A stretch of DNA of 64,000 nucleotides from Sinorhizobium fredii NGR234 (lineage in GTDB: Bacteria > Pseudomonadota > Alphaproteobacteria > Rhizobiales > Rhizobiaceae): the NCBI RefSeq assembly GCF_000018545.1, contig NC_012586.1, positions 124,001 through 188,000 of the forward strand, in the 5' to 3' direction. A program made the translations under genes and the position numbers. This document shows positions 54,215 through 61,663 of this stretch, in pieces. The notes under the pieces are model-generated. The model made no database searches and had not been told where the DNA came from. It saw only the letters and a list, made by a program, of their open reading frames with translations. Each line of letters begins with the position of its first letter. Position 1 is the first letter of the stretch.

Positions 54215-55186
54215 ATGAAGCATATCCTTAGATCGCTTGCCGCCGGCGTGGTGGTTCTCGCCGGCATCGGCACCGCAGACGCTGCCGATGCCTGGCGCCA
54301 TGGCGTCGTCGAAGCAAAGGGCGATGCCGGCATCCAGTTCATGCCGTCGAAATTCGCCGAGAAGTTCAACCTCGATCTCGAGACGGTGGAATTCGCCAGC
54401 AGCACCGTGCCGGTGAAGGCGCTGCTGGCCGGCGAGATCGACAGCTATGCGACGACGCCGCTCACCGCGATCGCCGCGATGGCGGAGGGAGCAAGCCTGA
54501 AGTTCCTCGGCTGCAACTGGCCGGGCATGACCTACGATCTCTATGCCAAGGGCGACATCAAGACGATCAAGGATCTCAAAGGCCGCAGCGTCGGCATTTC
54601 CGGTCCCGGCGGCGCGCCGGATCTCTTCGCCCGCGAAGCGCTGCGCTGGGGCGGGCTCGACCCGTCGGAGGTGACCTTCGCCAATGCCGGCGGCGGCGGC
54701 GACCGGTTCCGCGCCGTCGTGGCCGGCGTGGTGGACGCCACCGCAACCTCCAGCGAGTTCGAGCCGGAGGCCGCCGAACGCGGCGTCAACGTCATCGCCC
54801 GCGCCCCGGAGGCGACGCCGAACCTGCTGCGCATCTGCGTCGTCACCTCGGACAAGGTCATTGCCGAAAAGCACGACCAGCTGGTGCGGTTCCTCGCCGC
54901 GCAGATGGTGGGTCACAAATACGCGGTCGAGAACCCGAAGGAGACGGCCGACTACGCCCGTGAGGTCGCCAAGCTGCCGCCGGACGACAAGTCGCCGGAG
55001 TTCATCTTCGAGGAGGTCGTCAAATACGACGCGGTCAAGCCGGACCTGCCGATCATGGCCGACAAGCTGCAGTGGAATGTCGACATGATGCATCGCAACG
55101 GCCGCATCAAGGAATCCTACGACATCAAGAACTTCATCGACGAAGGCCCGCGTCAGGAAGCCCTGAAGCTGGCCGCCACCAATTGA
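54215..55186 (+). CDS. ABC transporter substrate-binding protein, NMT1/TauA type
   Basis: The product is 323 residues with a Sec signal ending GIGTADAADA. It is an NMT1/SsuA-like periplasmic protein (MPSKFAEKFNLDLETVEFAS, VKALLAGEIDSYATTPLTAI, LKGRSVGISGPGGAPDLFAR). Homologues bind sulfonates, pyrimidine precursors, nitriles or other small nitrogenous compounds. GGAGGAGA precedes ATG 54215. It is encoded with its ATPase and permease. Confidence 0.88.
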   Translation: MKHILRSLAAGVVVLAGIGTADAADAWRHGVVEAKGDAGIQFMPSKFAEKFNLDLETVEFASSTVPVKALLAGEIDSYATTPLTAIAAMAEGASLKFLGCNWPGMTYDLYAKGDIKTIKDLKGRSVGISGPGGAPDLFAREALRWGGLDPSEVTFANAGGGGDRFRAVVAGVVDATATSSEFEPEAAERGVNVIARAPEATPNLLRICVVTSDKVIAEKHDQLVRFLAAQMVGHKYAVENPKETADYAREVAKLPPDDKSPEFIFEEVVKYDAVKPDLPIMADKLQWNVDMMHRNGRIKESYDIKNFIDEGPRQEALKLAATN

Positions 55187-55203
55187 AGCAAATCGGAGCC
55201 ATC

Positions 55204-55995
55204 ATGGGACATGTCGAACTTCTGAACGTCTCGAAGACATTCCCGTTGAAGGTCAAGGGTGTCCAGCGCCATGCAAGGGCGCTGGACAATCTCTCTTTCA
55301 GCGTGAACAAGGGCGAGATCGTCGCACTTGCCGGGCCGAGCGGCTGCGGCAAGACCACGGCGCTGCGCATCATCATGGGCCTCGAAAGCGCCAGTTCCGG
55401 CTCCGTCACGGTGGCGGGTCGCCAGATCAACGGCTGCGGATTTGACCGCGGCATGGTGTTTCAGCATGCCGAGCTCCTGCCATGGCGCAGTGCTGTGGAG
55501 AACATCAAGTTCGGCTTGGAGATGAAGAACCTTGCCCAGAAGGAGATTGACGAGCGCGCCGAGCGTTTCATCAACCTCGTCGGCCTCGGCCACGCCAAGG
55601 ATCACCGTCCGCACCAGCTTTCCGGCGGCATGAAACAGCGCGTCGGCATTGCCCGGGCCTTAGCGATCGATCCGGAAGTGCTGCTGATGGACGAGCCTTT
55701 CGGGGCGCTCGACTCGCAGACGCGCGAGACGTTGCAGATGGAATTACTCGACATCCATCAGCGCACCGAAAAGACGATCATCTTCGTCACCCACGATCTG
55801 GACGAAGCCGTCCTGCTAGCGGACCGGGTCGTCGTCATGGTCGGCGGGCACCTGCGCGAGATCATCCCCGTCGAACTCGAGCGGCCGCGCAGCGACATGC
55901 GCCGCATACGCTCCGCAAGCGAGTTCACCAGGAAGCGCACCATGATCTGGGAGGCATTGCACGAGCCGGCGAAACCCCATGAGCTGGCCGCCTAG
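55204..55995 (+). CDS. ABC transporter ATP-binding protein, nitrate/taurine type
   Basis: The product is 263 residues from ATG 55204. Walker [11 protein letters not shown]-loop region [13 protein letters not shown], signature [15 protein letters not shown], Walker [12 protein letters not shown] and H-loop VTHDLDE are present. This is the Tau/Ssu/Nrt type. It lies between the binding protein and the permease. Confidence 0.92.
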   Translation: MGHVELLNVSKTFPLKVKGVQRHARALDNLSFSVNKGEIVALAGPSGCGKTTALRIIMGLESASSGSVTVAGRQINGCGFDRGMVFQHAELLPWRSAVENIKFGLEMKNLAQKEIDERAERFINLVGLGHAKDHRPHQLSGGMKQRVGIARALAIDPEVLLMDEPFGALDSQTRETLQMELLDIHQRTEKTIIFVTHDLDEAVLLADRVVVMVGGHLREIIPVELERPRSDMRRIRSASEFTRKRTMIWEALHEPAKPHELAA

Positions 55996-56004
55996 GAGGA
56001 ATCC

Positions 56005-56841
56005 ATGAGCATCACAGAAACAACAGCCCGCGCGAAGACAGGGAAGGAGCAGGCATCCGTGGCAGCGGAAAAGGCCTGGTCAATGCCCGATTGGGCAATC
56101 ACGACGATTTCGCTGCTCATTCTGGTCGGTGTCTGGCAGGCGGCAGCGCCCTTCATCGATCCGCTGTTCGGATCCTATCCGTCGCAGATCTTTTCCTCGT
56201 TCCTCGTGATGATGGAGAGCGGCACGCTGGCAAGGGCATTCTGGCAGAGCATCCAGCCGTTCTTTGCCGGTTACCTGCTGGCTGCAGCGATCGGCGTCCC
56301 GGCGGGCCTTCTGCTCGGACGCTACCGGGTGGCTGAAGCGGCCCTCGGCATCTATGTCATGGCCGGCTACGCAACGCCTCTCATTGCACTCGTGCCGCTG
56401 CTGATGGTCTGGTTCGGCCTCGGTTTCGCGGTGAAGATGGTGATCATTTTCCTGCTCGCCTTCTTCCCGATCTGCATCAATACCTGGGTTGGCGTGAAGG
56501 CCGTGCCGAGAACGCTGGTCGAAGTCGGGACGGCCTTCTGCGCGCCGCAAAGCCGGATCATGCGCCAGATCGTCTTGCCGGCGACACTGCCCTACATCAT
56601 GGCCGGCCTGAGGCTCGCGATCGGCAAGGCGGTCATCGCCATGATCATTGCGGAGTTCCTGACGGCGATTTCCGGCCTCGGCGGCATCATCATCAACGCG
56701 GCGAACAGCTTCCGGACCGCCGAGATGTTCGTGCCGATCATCTGCGTGATGATCCTGGCCGTGGTGCTCGATCGTCTGGTCGCCTGGCTCGAACGCAAGG
56801 TCGCGCCGTGGCAGAGCGAGATTGCCGGCGACCATGCGTGA
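56005..56841 (+). CDS. ABC transporter permease, nitrate/taurine type
   Basis: The product is 278 residues with about six membrane helices. The coupling EAA loop (EVGTAFCAPQSRIMRQIVLP) and FPICINTWVGVKAVP are typical of SsuC/TauC permeases. GGAGGAATCC precedes ATG 56005. It overlaps the start of the isochorismatase-family gene by 8 bases. Confidence 0.9.
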   Translation: MSITETTARAKTGKEQASVAAEKAWSMPDWAITTISLLILVGVWQAAAPFIDPLFGSYPSQIFSSFLVMMESGTLARAFWQSIQPFFAGYLLAAAIGVPAGLLLGRYRVAEAALGIYVMAGYATPLIALVPLLMVWFGLGFAVKMVIIFLLAFFPICINTWVGVKAVPRTLVEVGTAFCAPQSRIMRQIVLPATLPYIMAGLRLAIGKAVIAMIIAEFLTAISGLGGIIINAANSFRTAEMFVPIICVMILAVVLDRLVAWLERKVAPWQSEIAGDHA

Positions 56842-57601
56842 GGGATCGAAAGCGGAAAACCAAGGCGCCCGCGTCTGGGACCGGTTCCTGACGGAACGTG
56901 ACCGGGAGGTCGTCGGTATTGCCGGTTACGGCGCCCGGCAGGGCTTCGGTACAAGGCCGGCTGTTCTCGTCGTCGACGTCAACTACGCCTTTTGCGGCGA
57001 CCGGCGGGAGCCGGTGCAGGACTCGATCCTGCGCTGGCGCCAATCCGGCGGCGAAGAGGCATGGGACGCGCTTCCGACCCTGTCCGGCCTCATCGGCCTT
57101 GCCCGCTCGAAGGGGCTGCCGCTCATCTACACGACCGGGGCCGAGCGGGAGGACAAATGGGACCGTGGGTCCTGGCTGTGGAAGAACAGCCGCAGCCGGG
57201 AGCGTCCCAAAGCGGTGGAACTCGACGGCAATACGATCATGCCGCAGATCGCGCCGGCACCCCAGGATGTCGTAATCCACAAGCAGAAGCCCAGCGCCTT
57301 CCACGGCACCAACCTCCTCGATTATCTCTTCCTCTTCAAATGCGACAGCCTGATCGTCATGGGCACGGCGACGAGCGGTTGCGTCCGGGCGACGGTCGTC
57401 GATGCCTTCAGCCATAACCTGCGCGTTACGGTGGTCGAGGACGGCTGCTTCGAGCGCTGCCAGGCAAGCCATGCGATGAGCCTCTTCGACATGAACTCGA
57501 AGTATGCCGACGTCTTGCCGAGCGGCGAGGTGCGGACGTTCATGGAAGGGCTGGAGGCCGGCCTCTTCGATCTGCCGGCCGGCAGTCGCGGCAAGGCCTG
57601 A
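56834..57601 (+). CDS. Isochorismatase-superfamily cysteine amidohydrolase
   Basis: The product is 255 residues from ATG 56834, inside the end of the permease gene. The catalytic triad is recognisable: Asp in AVLVVDVNYAF, Lys in VVIHKQKPSAFHGTNL and Cys in GTATSGCVRATVVDAF. Length and motifs fit N-carbamoylsarcosine amidase, maleamate amidase (NicF) and ureidoacrylate/biuret hydrolase relatives, which release ammonia or carbamate from linear amides. Co-transcription with an ABC transporter and an LLM monooxygenase suggests it hydrolyses the ring-opened product of the imported compound. Confidence 0.88.
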   Translation: MREGSKAENQGARVWDRFLTERDREVVGIAGYGARQGFGTRPAVLVVDVNYAFCGDRREPVQDSILRWRQSGGEEAWDALPTLSGLIGLARSKGLPLIYTTGAEREDKWDRGSWLWKNSRSRERPKAVELDGNTIMPQIAPAPQDVVIHKQKPSAFHGTNLLDYLFLFKCDSLIVMGTATSGCVRATVVDAFSHNLRVTVVEDGCFERCQASHAMSLFDMNSKYADVLPSGEVRTFMEGLEAGLFDLPAGSRGKA

Positions 57602-57768
57602 CGATGTCGGGCGTCCAGGATAGGCGCGGCGTCGACCGCGGGACCGATACATCGGTCGCACCGGATCTCCCGTTCGGAACTTGCAATGCCACGGCTATGA
57701 TTGCTGAATGCGCCACCCCGCTTCAGCATGGCGGGCCTTCGCGACGAGAGGAGACTGGAGAGAAGTCC

Positions 57769-58857
57769 ATGCGACGATACTTGGGTCGGTTCGCGCCAAG
57801 CAAGTTCCCCTATCGCAAGCTCCTGCTGGCCCTGGCGATCGGCTTTATCGGCGGATGCATCTTCTTCTATTTCCACCTGCCGCTGCCTTGGATGCTCGGC
57901 TCGCTGGTCGCCTGCCTCGTCGCGTCTCTCTTCAACATGCCGGTCGCCGTGCCCGGCATCGTCAGGCCGCCGATGCTGATGCTGGTCGGCGTCGTGCTGG
58001 GCTCCGGCTTCACGCCTGCGATGGCCGGCAGCATGATCGACTGGCTGCCGGGACTGGGCATATTGATGGTCTTCGTCGTCCTGACCGCCGGTTGTAGCTA
58101 TGTCTATTTCCGGCGCGTCGGCGGCTTCGATCACTGGACCGCATTCTTTTCCGGAATGCCGGGCGGGCTCGTCGAGATGACGGCGCTCGGGGATGCCTAT
58201 GGCGCGAATACAAGGGCGATCGCGCTCGTCCATTCGAGCCGCATCATGCTTGTGGTTCTGACGCTCCCCTTCGTCCTGACCGTTGTCGGCGGCCAGACGC
58301 TGGCCGGCATCAGCCGCTCCGGCGCGTCTGTCCTGGAGGCGCCGATCAGCGCCGAACTGTGGCTGTTCGGCACGGGCCTATGCGGCGCGGTTCTCGGGCG
58401 GCTTCTGTCGATGCCGTCACCCTTTCTGATGGGGCCGATGCTGGCGAGCGCCGCCGTCCACCTGACGGGGCTCTCGGCGTTTCATGCACCCTGGGAGATC
58501 ATCGCTTTTGCGCAGCTGGTGCTCGGAAGCGCGCTGGGCTGCAGCTTCGCGGGGGTGAAGAAATCAAGCATCCTGCATATCTTGCGCCTGTCGGTCGGAT
58601 CGACGGCCTTTCTCGTCGCGGCGAGCACCAGCTGCGCGCTGCTTGTCTCGCATCTGACCGGAAGCCCGATCCTCAGCCTGCTGCTCGCCTATTCTCCCGG
58701 CGGGTTGACCGAGACCAGCCTCATGGCCCTGTCGCTGCACGTCGACGTCGCCTTCGTCGCCACGCACCACGTGCTGCGCGTCTTCTTCGTCGCGGTTTCG
58801 GCGACGTTTCTCGCCCGGTTGCTGAGGCGGGGCAGGCTGGCAAACAAAGACGGGTAG
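57769..58857 (+). CDS. AbrB-family membrane protein (ammonia monooxygenase-like transporter)
   Basis: The product is 362 residues from ATG 57769 (GGAGAGAAG upstream). An ATG at 57604 would add 55 residues without similarity. It has two repeats of the membrane AbrB module: about ten hydrophobic helices, with LPWMLGSLVACLVASLFNMP, FFSGMPGGLVEMTALGDAYG and its second copy LLLAYSPGGLTETSLMALSL. PGGLxE in each half is the family signature. It is annotated widely as a putative ammonia monooxygenase or regulator, but is more probably a transporter. It closes the plus-strand operon. Confidence 0.85.
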   Translation: MRRYLGRFAPSKFPYRKLLLALAIGFIGGCIFFYFHLPLPWMLGSLVACLVASLFNMPVAVPGIVRPPMLMLVGVVLGSGFTPAMAGSMIDWLPGLGILMVFVVLTAGCSYVYFRRVGGFDHWTAFFSGMPGGLVEMTALGDAYGANTRAIALVHSSRIMLVVLTLPFVLTVVGGQTLAGISRSGASVLEAPISAELWLFGTGLCGAVLGRLLSMPSPFLMGPMLASAAVHLTGLSAFHAPWEIIAFAQLVLGSALGCSFAGVKKSSILHILRLSVGSTAFLVAASTSCALLVSHLTGSPILSLLLAYSPGGLTETSLMALSLHVDVAFVATHHVLRVFFVAVSATFLARLLRRGRLANKDG

Positions 58858-58972
58858 CCGAACGTCATACCGGACGACCGTGTAAAGGCTACCTCGCGCG
58901 TAGCGTCAGACTGAGGAGCGCTGCAGCGCCATCGGTCCAGTCCATCCCGCCCTGGCGTCGGCGGCGCGACCA

Positions 58973-59076
58973 CTACAGCGCGCGCGCCTCATCAGGCGCG
59001 CGAAGGTCGCTGTAGCACTTTGAATTGCTGCATGTCTTTGTCCCTGTATCGAGGTCGATTTAAGGGGACATGCAGT
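58973..59076. repeat. Rhizobial palindromic intergenic repeat
   Basis: CTACAGCG (58973-58980) pairs with CGCTGTAG (59008-59015), enclosing a CGCGCCTCATCAGGCGCG inner palindrome. A second hairpin, CTGCATGT (59028-59035) with ACATGCAG (59068-59075), follows through the link CACTTTGAATTG. This two-hairpin unit recurs in Rhizobiaceae intergenic DNA. The rest of the 58858-59208 gap shows no gene. Confidence 0.7.
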
Positions 59077-59208
59077 AGGGACAACCTCTTTCACCTATAG
59101 GAACCGGGCACTATCGACAATTGTGCGCGTTGCGTAGATGCTGGACCTCACGCGAAGGATGCAAAGTGGTGAAACGTCCAGGTTGATATCGAGCAAAGGG
59201 GTGAAAGC

Positions 59209-59463
59209 ATGAGAAAGCTTGTCATTGCCGTTGGAATGATTGGTACCCTTGCGTCCTGCACCCAGACAGAGCGAGCAACGGCAATCGGTGCAGGAACCGG
59301 CGCAATCATCGGAGGCGTTGTGAGTGATAGCTGGGGCGGCGCGGCTATCGGCGCTGTGGCCGGTGGAGTCATGGGCAACTTGATAGGCCGCTCCCGGGAG
59401 CGCGACGGGTATTGTATCTATCGCGATCGCTATGGGCGCCGATACGAGGCACGCTGCCGGTGA
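59209..59463 (+). CDS. Small glycine-zipper lipoprotein
   Basis: The product is 84 residues. The lipoprotein signal MRKLVIAVGMIGTLASC has the lipobox LASC. A glycine-zipper segment (AIGAGTGAIIGGVVSDSWGG, AAIGAVAGGVMGNLIG) follows, with a basic C-terminus (YCIYRDRYGRRYEARCR). Such proteins insert in or crosslink to the outer membrane. GGGGTGAAAGC precedes ATG 59209. Confidence 0.8.
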   Translation: MRKLVIAVGMIGTLASCTQTERATAIGAGTGAIIGGVVSDSWGGAAIGAVAGGVMGNLIGRSRERDGYCIYRDRYGRRYEARCR

Positions 59464-59516
59464 CGGCAGGCGGTCTCGGCGCCGACGGAGAAGGACTTCC
59501 GCCCACCCCCGTTTCC

Positions 59517-59537
59517 CGCTCCGCCTTTGGCGGAGCG
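59517..59537. terminator. Hairpin between convergent lipoprotein and hydrolase genes
   Basis: CGCTCCGCC-TTT-GGCGGAGCG is a perfect 9-bp stem in the 134-bp convergent gap. It can act as terminator on either strand and has no long T tract. Confidence 0.45.
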
Positions 59538-59597
59538 AAGCAGGCGGAGGACTGAACGCGCGCTTCCAGACGTTGGCAAAGCCAGCCCCGCGAGGCC

Positions 59598-60419
59598 TTA
59601 TGACCCTGGAGCGCCAGCCTTGACCAGTTCCTTGAGGTGCCCGGCGATGATCGACGGGATCTCGAGCGGCGTGAAATGCCGCACGCCCTCCAGGATGAAG
59701 AGCGAGGCGCCGGGAATGTTATCCGCCATATAGCGGGCCATCTCCGGCGGCGTCGCGTAGTCCTCGGTACCGACCGCGACGCGGCAAGGGAAATCGAACC
59801 TGGGAAGGGCGGCGCGCAGATCGGCATTGCCGAGCATGGCGCAGGTCGCCGCATAGGCCGGCAGCTCGTTCTCGAGGAAGACGCCGATCGCCCTTTCGAC
59901 GACATCCGGATTGGCCTCGCGAAAGCCGTCGCTGAACCAGCGCGTCTTCTGGAAGCCGACGAGCGCGGCCATACCCTCCGCCAGCGCCTTGTCGGCGCGC
60001 TCGGCCCAGGCCTTGGGTGCGTTTTCGCCGTACCAGGCGGTGGTGTCGAAAAGGCCCAGCGCCTCGACGCGCTCCGGGTAGTTGGCGGCGAAGGCGAGCG
60101 CGACGCAGCCGCCCATCGAGGCGCCGGCGACGACGGCCGATCTCCAGCCGGCATGATCCATCAGATCGGCGACGTCATCGGCGAAGAGCTCGACGCTATA
60201 AAGAGCGGCGGGCTTGTCCGAGGCGCCATGGCCGCGGCAATCGAAGATCAGCGCATCGGCAAAACCGTCAAGGGCAGACACCGTCGGCTGCCAGAAGGTC
60301 TTGTCCATCGCAAGCGAGTGCACCAGGACGACGCGCCCTTGTCCGTTACCCCTCACCAGCCGGTAGGAAATCCTGGTGCCGTCGCGGCTCACGGCGATGC
60401 TGTCGGTGTTGTCGCTCAC
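59598..60419 (-). CDS. Alpha/beta hydrolase, PcaD-like
   Basis: The product is 273 residues. GTG 60419 is preferred because GGAGG ends 8 bases before it; GTG 60434 would place that site inside the gene. The nucleophile is in AGASMGGCVALAFAANYPER, with catalytic His in EGVRHFTPLEIP and Asp in TEDYATPP. It resembles 3-oxoadipate enol-lactonases. The oxyanion motif is VLVHSLAMD rather than HG. A TTGTATGACAG operator lies just upstream. Confidence 0.82.
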   Translation of the reverse strand: MSDNTDSIAVSRDGTRISYRLVRGNGQGRVVLVHSLAMDKTFWQPTVSALDGFADALIFDCRGHGASDKPAALYSVELFADDVADLMDHAGWRSAVVAGASMGGCVALAFAANYPERVEALGLFDTTAWYGENAPKAWAERADKALAEGMAALVGFQKTRWFSDGFREANPDVVERAIGVFLENELPAYAATCAMLGNADLRAALPRFDFPCRVAVGTEDYATPPEMARYMADNIPGASLFILEGVRHFTPLEIPSIIAGHLKELVKAGAPGS

Positions 60420-60442
60420 GTCGATATCCTCCACAAGATGAC

Positions 60443-60464
60443 GTCATATTGTATGACAGTCATA
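60443..60464. promoter_or_regulatory. TTGTATGACAA-type operator upstream of the PcaD-like hydrolase
   Basis: GTCATA-TTG-TATGAC (60443-60457) is a perfect inverted repeat and is followed by A and another GTCATA (60459-60464). TTGTATGACAG within it matches the shared element at 10 of 11 bases. It lies 24 bases upstream of the hydrolase start. Confidence 0.65.
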
Positions 60465-60511
60465 TAAACGAGACTCGTGCGTGAGACAACAGTCAATGTC
60501 CGGTTTCGCTT

Positions 60512-61462
60512 TCAGCCGGCGGCGGAGAGCGGCCTAACGTCGCCGCCCGACTCTGCGGCAAGCTGCCGCGCCGCCGCAGCGAGCTGCCGGCGCAGCCATT
60601 TATGGGCGGGAAGCTCGCTATGTACGTCGCCCCAGACGGCGGTGGCCGCGACCTGCATGTTCGGCACGGGGACGGAACAGAAATAGAAACGGGACGGGTC
60701 GAAGATGGGCACCATCTTCTCGAAGACCAGCACGATAAGGTCGGAACGGGAAACGATCGCGGGCGCGGCAAGAAACTGATGGACGGTGGTAGCGACGCGT
60801 CGCTTGAGGCCCGCCTCGGCAAGCAGCCGGTCGACGCGGCTGATATCGCTGATCCCGGGTTTGACCGAGAGCTGATCTGCGGCAAGAAACTCCTCAAGCG
60901 TAATCGGGCGGCCGGCGAGCGGATGGCCCTGCCGCATCATGCAGAGATACTTGTCCTCGAAGACGGCCATGTGCTTGAAGCGGCGTGGCAGGTTCGGGAT
61001 GACGCCGACGGCCAGATCGATCTCGCCGTTGTCGAGCAGGGCCGGCAGTTCCTCGTTGGGCCGCGACTGGATGTTGAGCGTGACCCGGGGCGCGACACGG
61101 GCGATGTGCTCGATCAAGAGCGGCAGCAGGACCACCGATGCATGGTCGGAGACGGCGAGGCTGAAGGTCCAATCGGGATCGTGGGGCTCGAAGGCGGTCG
61201 GCTCCAGGGCCTCCTCGATCTGCCGCATCGCCGACTGGATCGGACCTGAAATTTCGATCGCGCGCGGCGTCGGCCGCATGCCCTCGGCAGTGCGCAGGAA
61301 AAGCCGGTCGTTGAGGAGCAGCCGCAGGCGGTTGAGCGCATTCGACAGCGCCGGCTGCGACATGCCGAGACGCGCGGCGGCGCGGCTCACACTGCCTTCC
61401 GCCATCATCGCATCGAAGACGACGAGAAGCTTCAGATCGATATTCGCCAAATTCATCGGCAT
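60512..61462 (-). CDS. LysR-family regulator, NodD/LeuO-like branch
   Basis: The product is 316 residues from ATG 61462 (or ATG 61456). The N-terminus MNLANIDLKLLVVFDAMMAE, GSVSRAAARLGMSQPALSNA, LNRLRLLLNDRLFLRTAEGM is characteristic of the NodD/NahR/LeuO branch, many of whose members respond to aromatic or carboxylate inducers. It is divergent from the TctAB transporter gene and probably regulates it. Confidence 0.87.
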   Translation of the reverse strand: MPMNLANIDLKLLVVFDAMMAEGSVSRAAARLGMSQPALSNALNRLRLLLNDRLFLRTAEGMRPTPRAIEISGPIQSAMRQIEEALEPTAFEPHDPDWTFSLAVSDHASVVLLPLLIEHIARVAPRVTLNIQSRPNEELPALLDNGEIDLAVGVIPNLPRRFKHMAVFEDKYLCMMRQGHPLAGRPITLEEFLAADQLSVKPGISDISRVDRLLAEAGLKRRVATTVHQFLAAPAIVSRSDLIVLVFEKMVPIFDPSRFYFCSVPVPNMQVAATAVWGDVHSELPAHKWLRRQLAAAARQLAAESGGDVRPLSAAG

Positions 61463-61514
61463 GATATTACTCTTCGCTTTTTGAATTTGCCACGGCCGTC
61501 CGGTCGGTCCACCA

Positions 61515-61531
61515 TTGTCATACAAGAATAC
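61515..61531. promoter_or_regulatory. Operator TTGTCATACAA in the LysR/TctAB divergent gap
   Basis: TTGTCATACAA (61515-61525) is the exact reverse complement of TTGTATGACAA. It also reads GTCATA-CAA-GAATAC (61517-61531) with the same half-site spacing as the site at 60443. Confidence 0.6.
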
Positions 61532-61663
61532 AGTACTACACAAGCGCCGACGAGGGAACCGGTCGTGCGCCGCTTTTGTTTATCTCCCGGAGGGGGAAAC
61601 AGGGCGCAGGCGCCCGTGTTTCCGTAGAATGAGCCTTGCGGACTGCGAGGCGGTGGAGGACTT

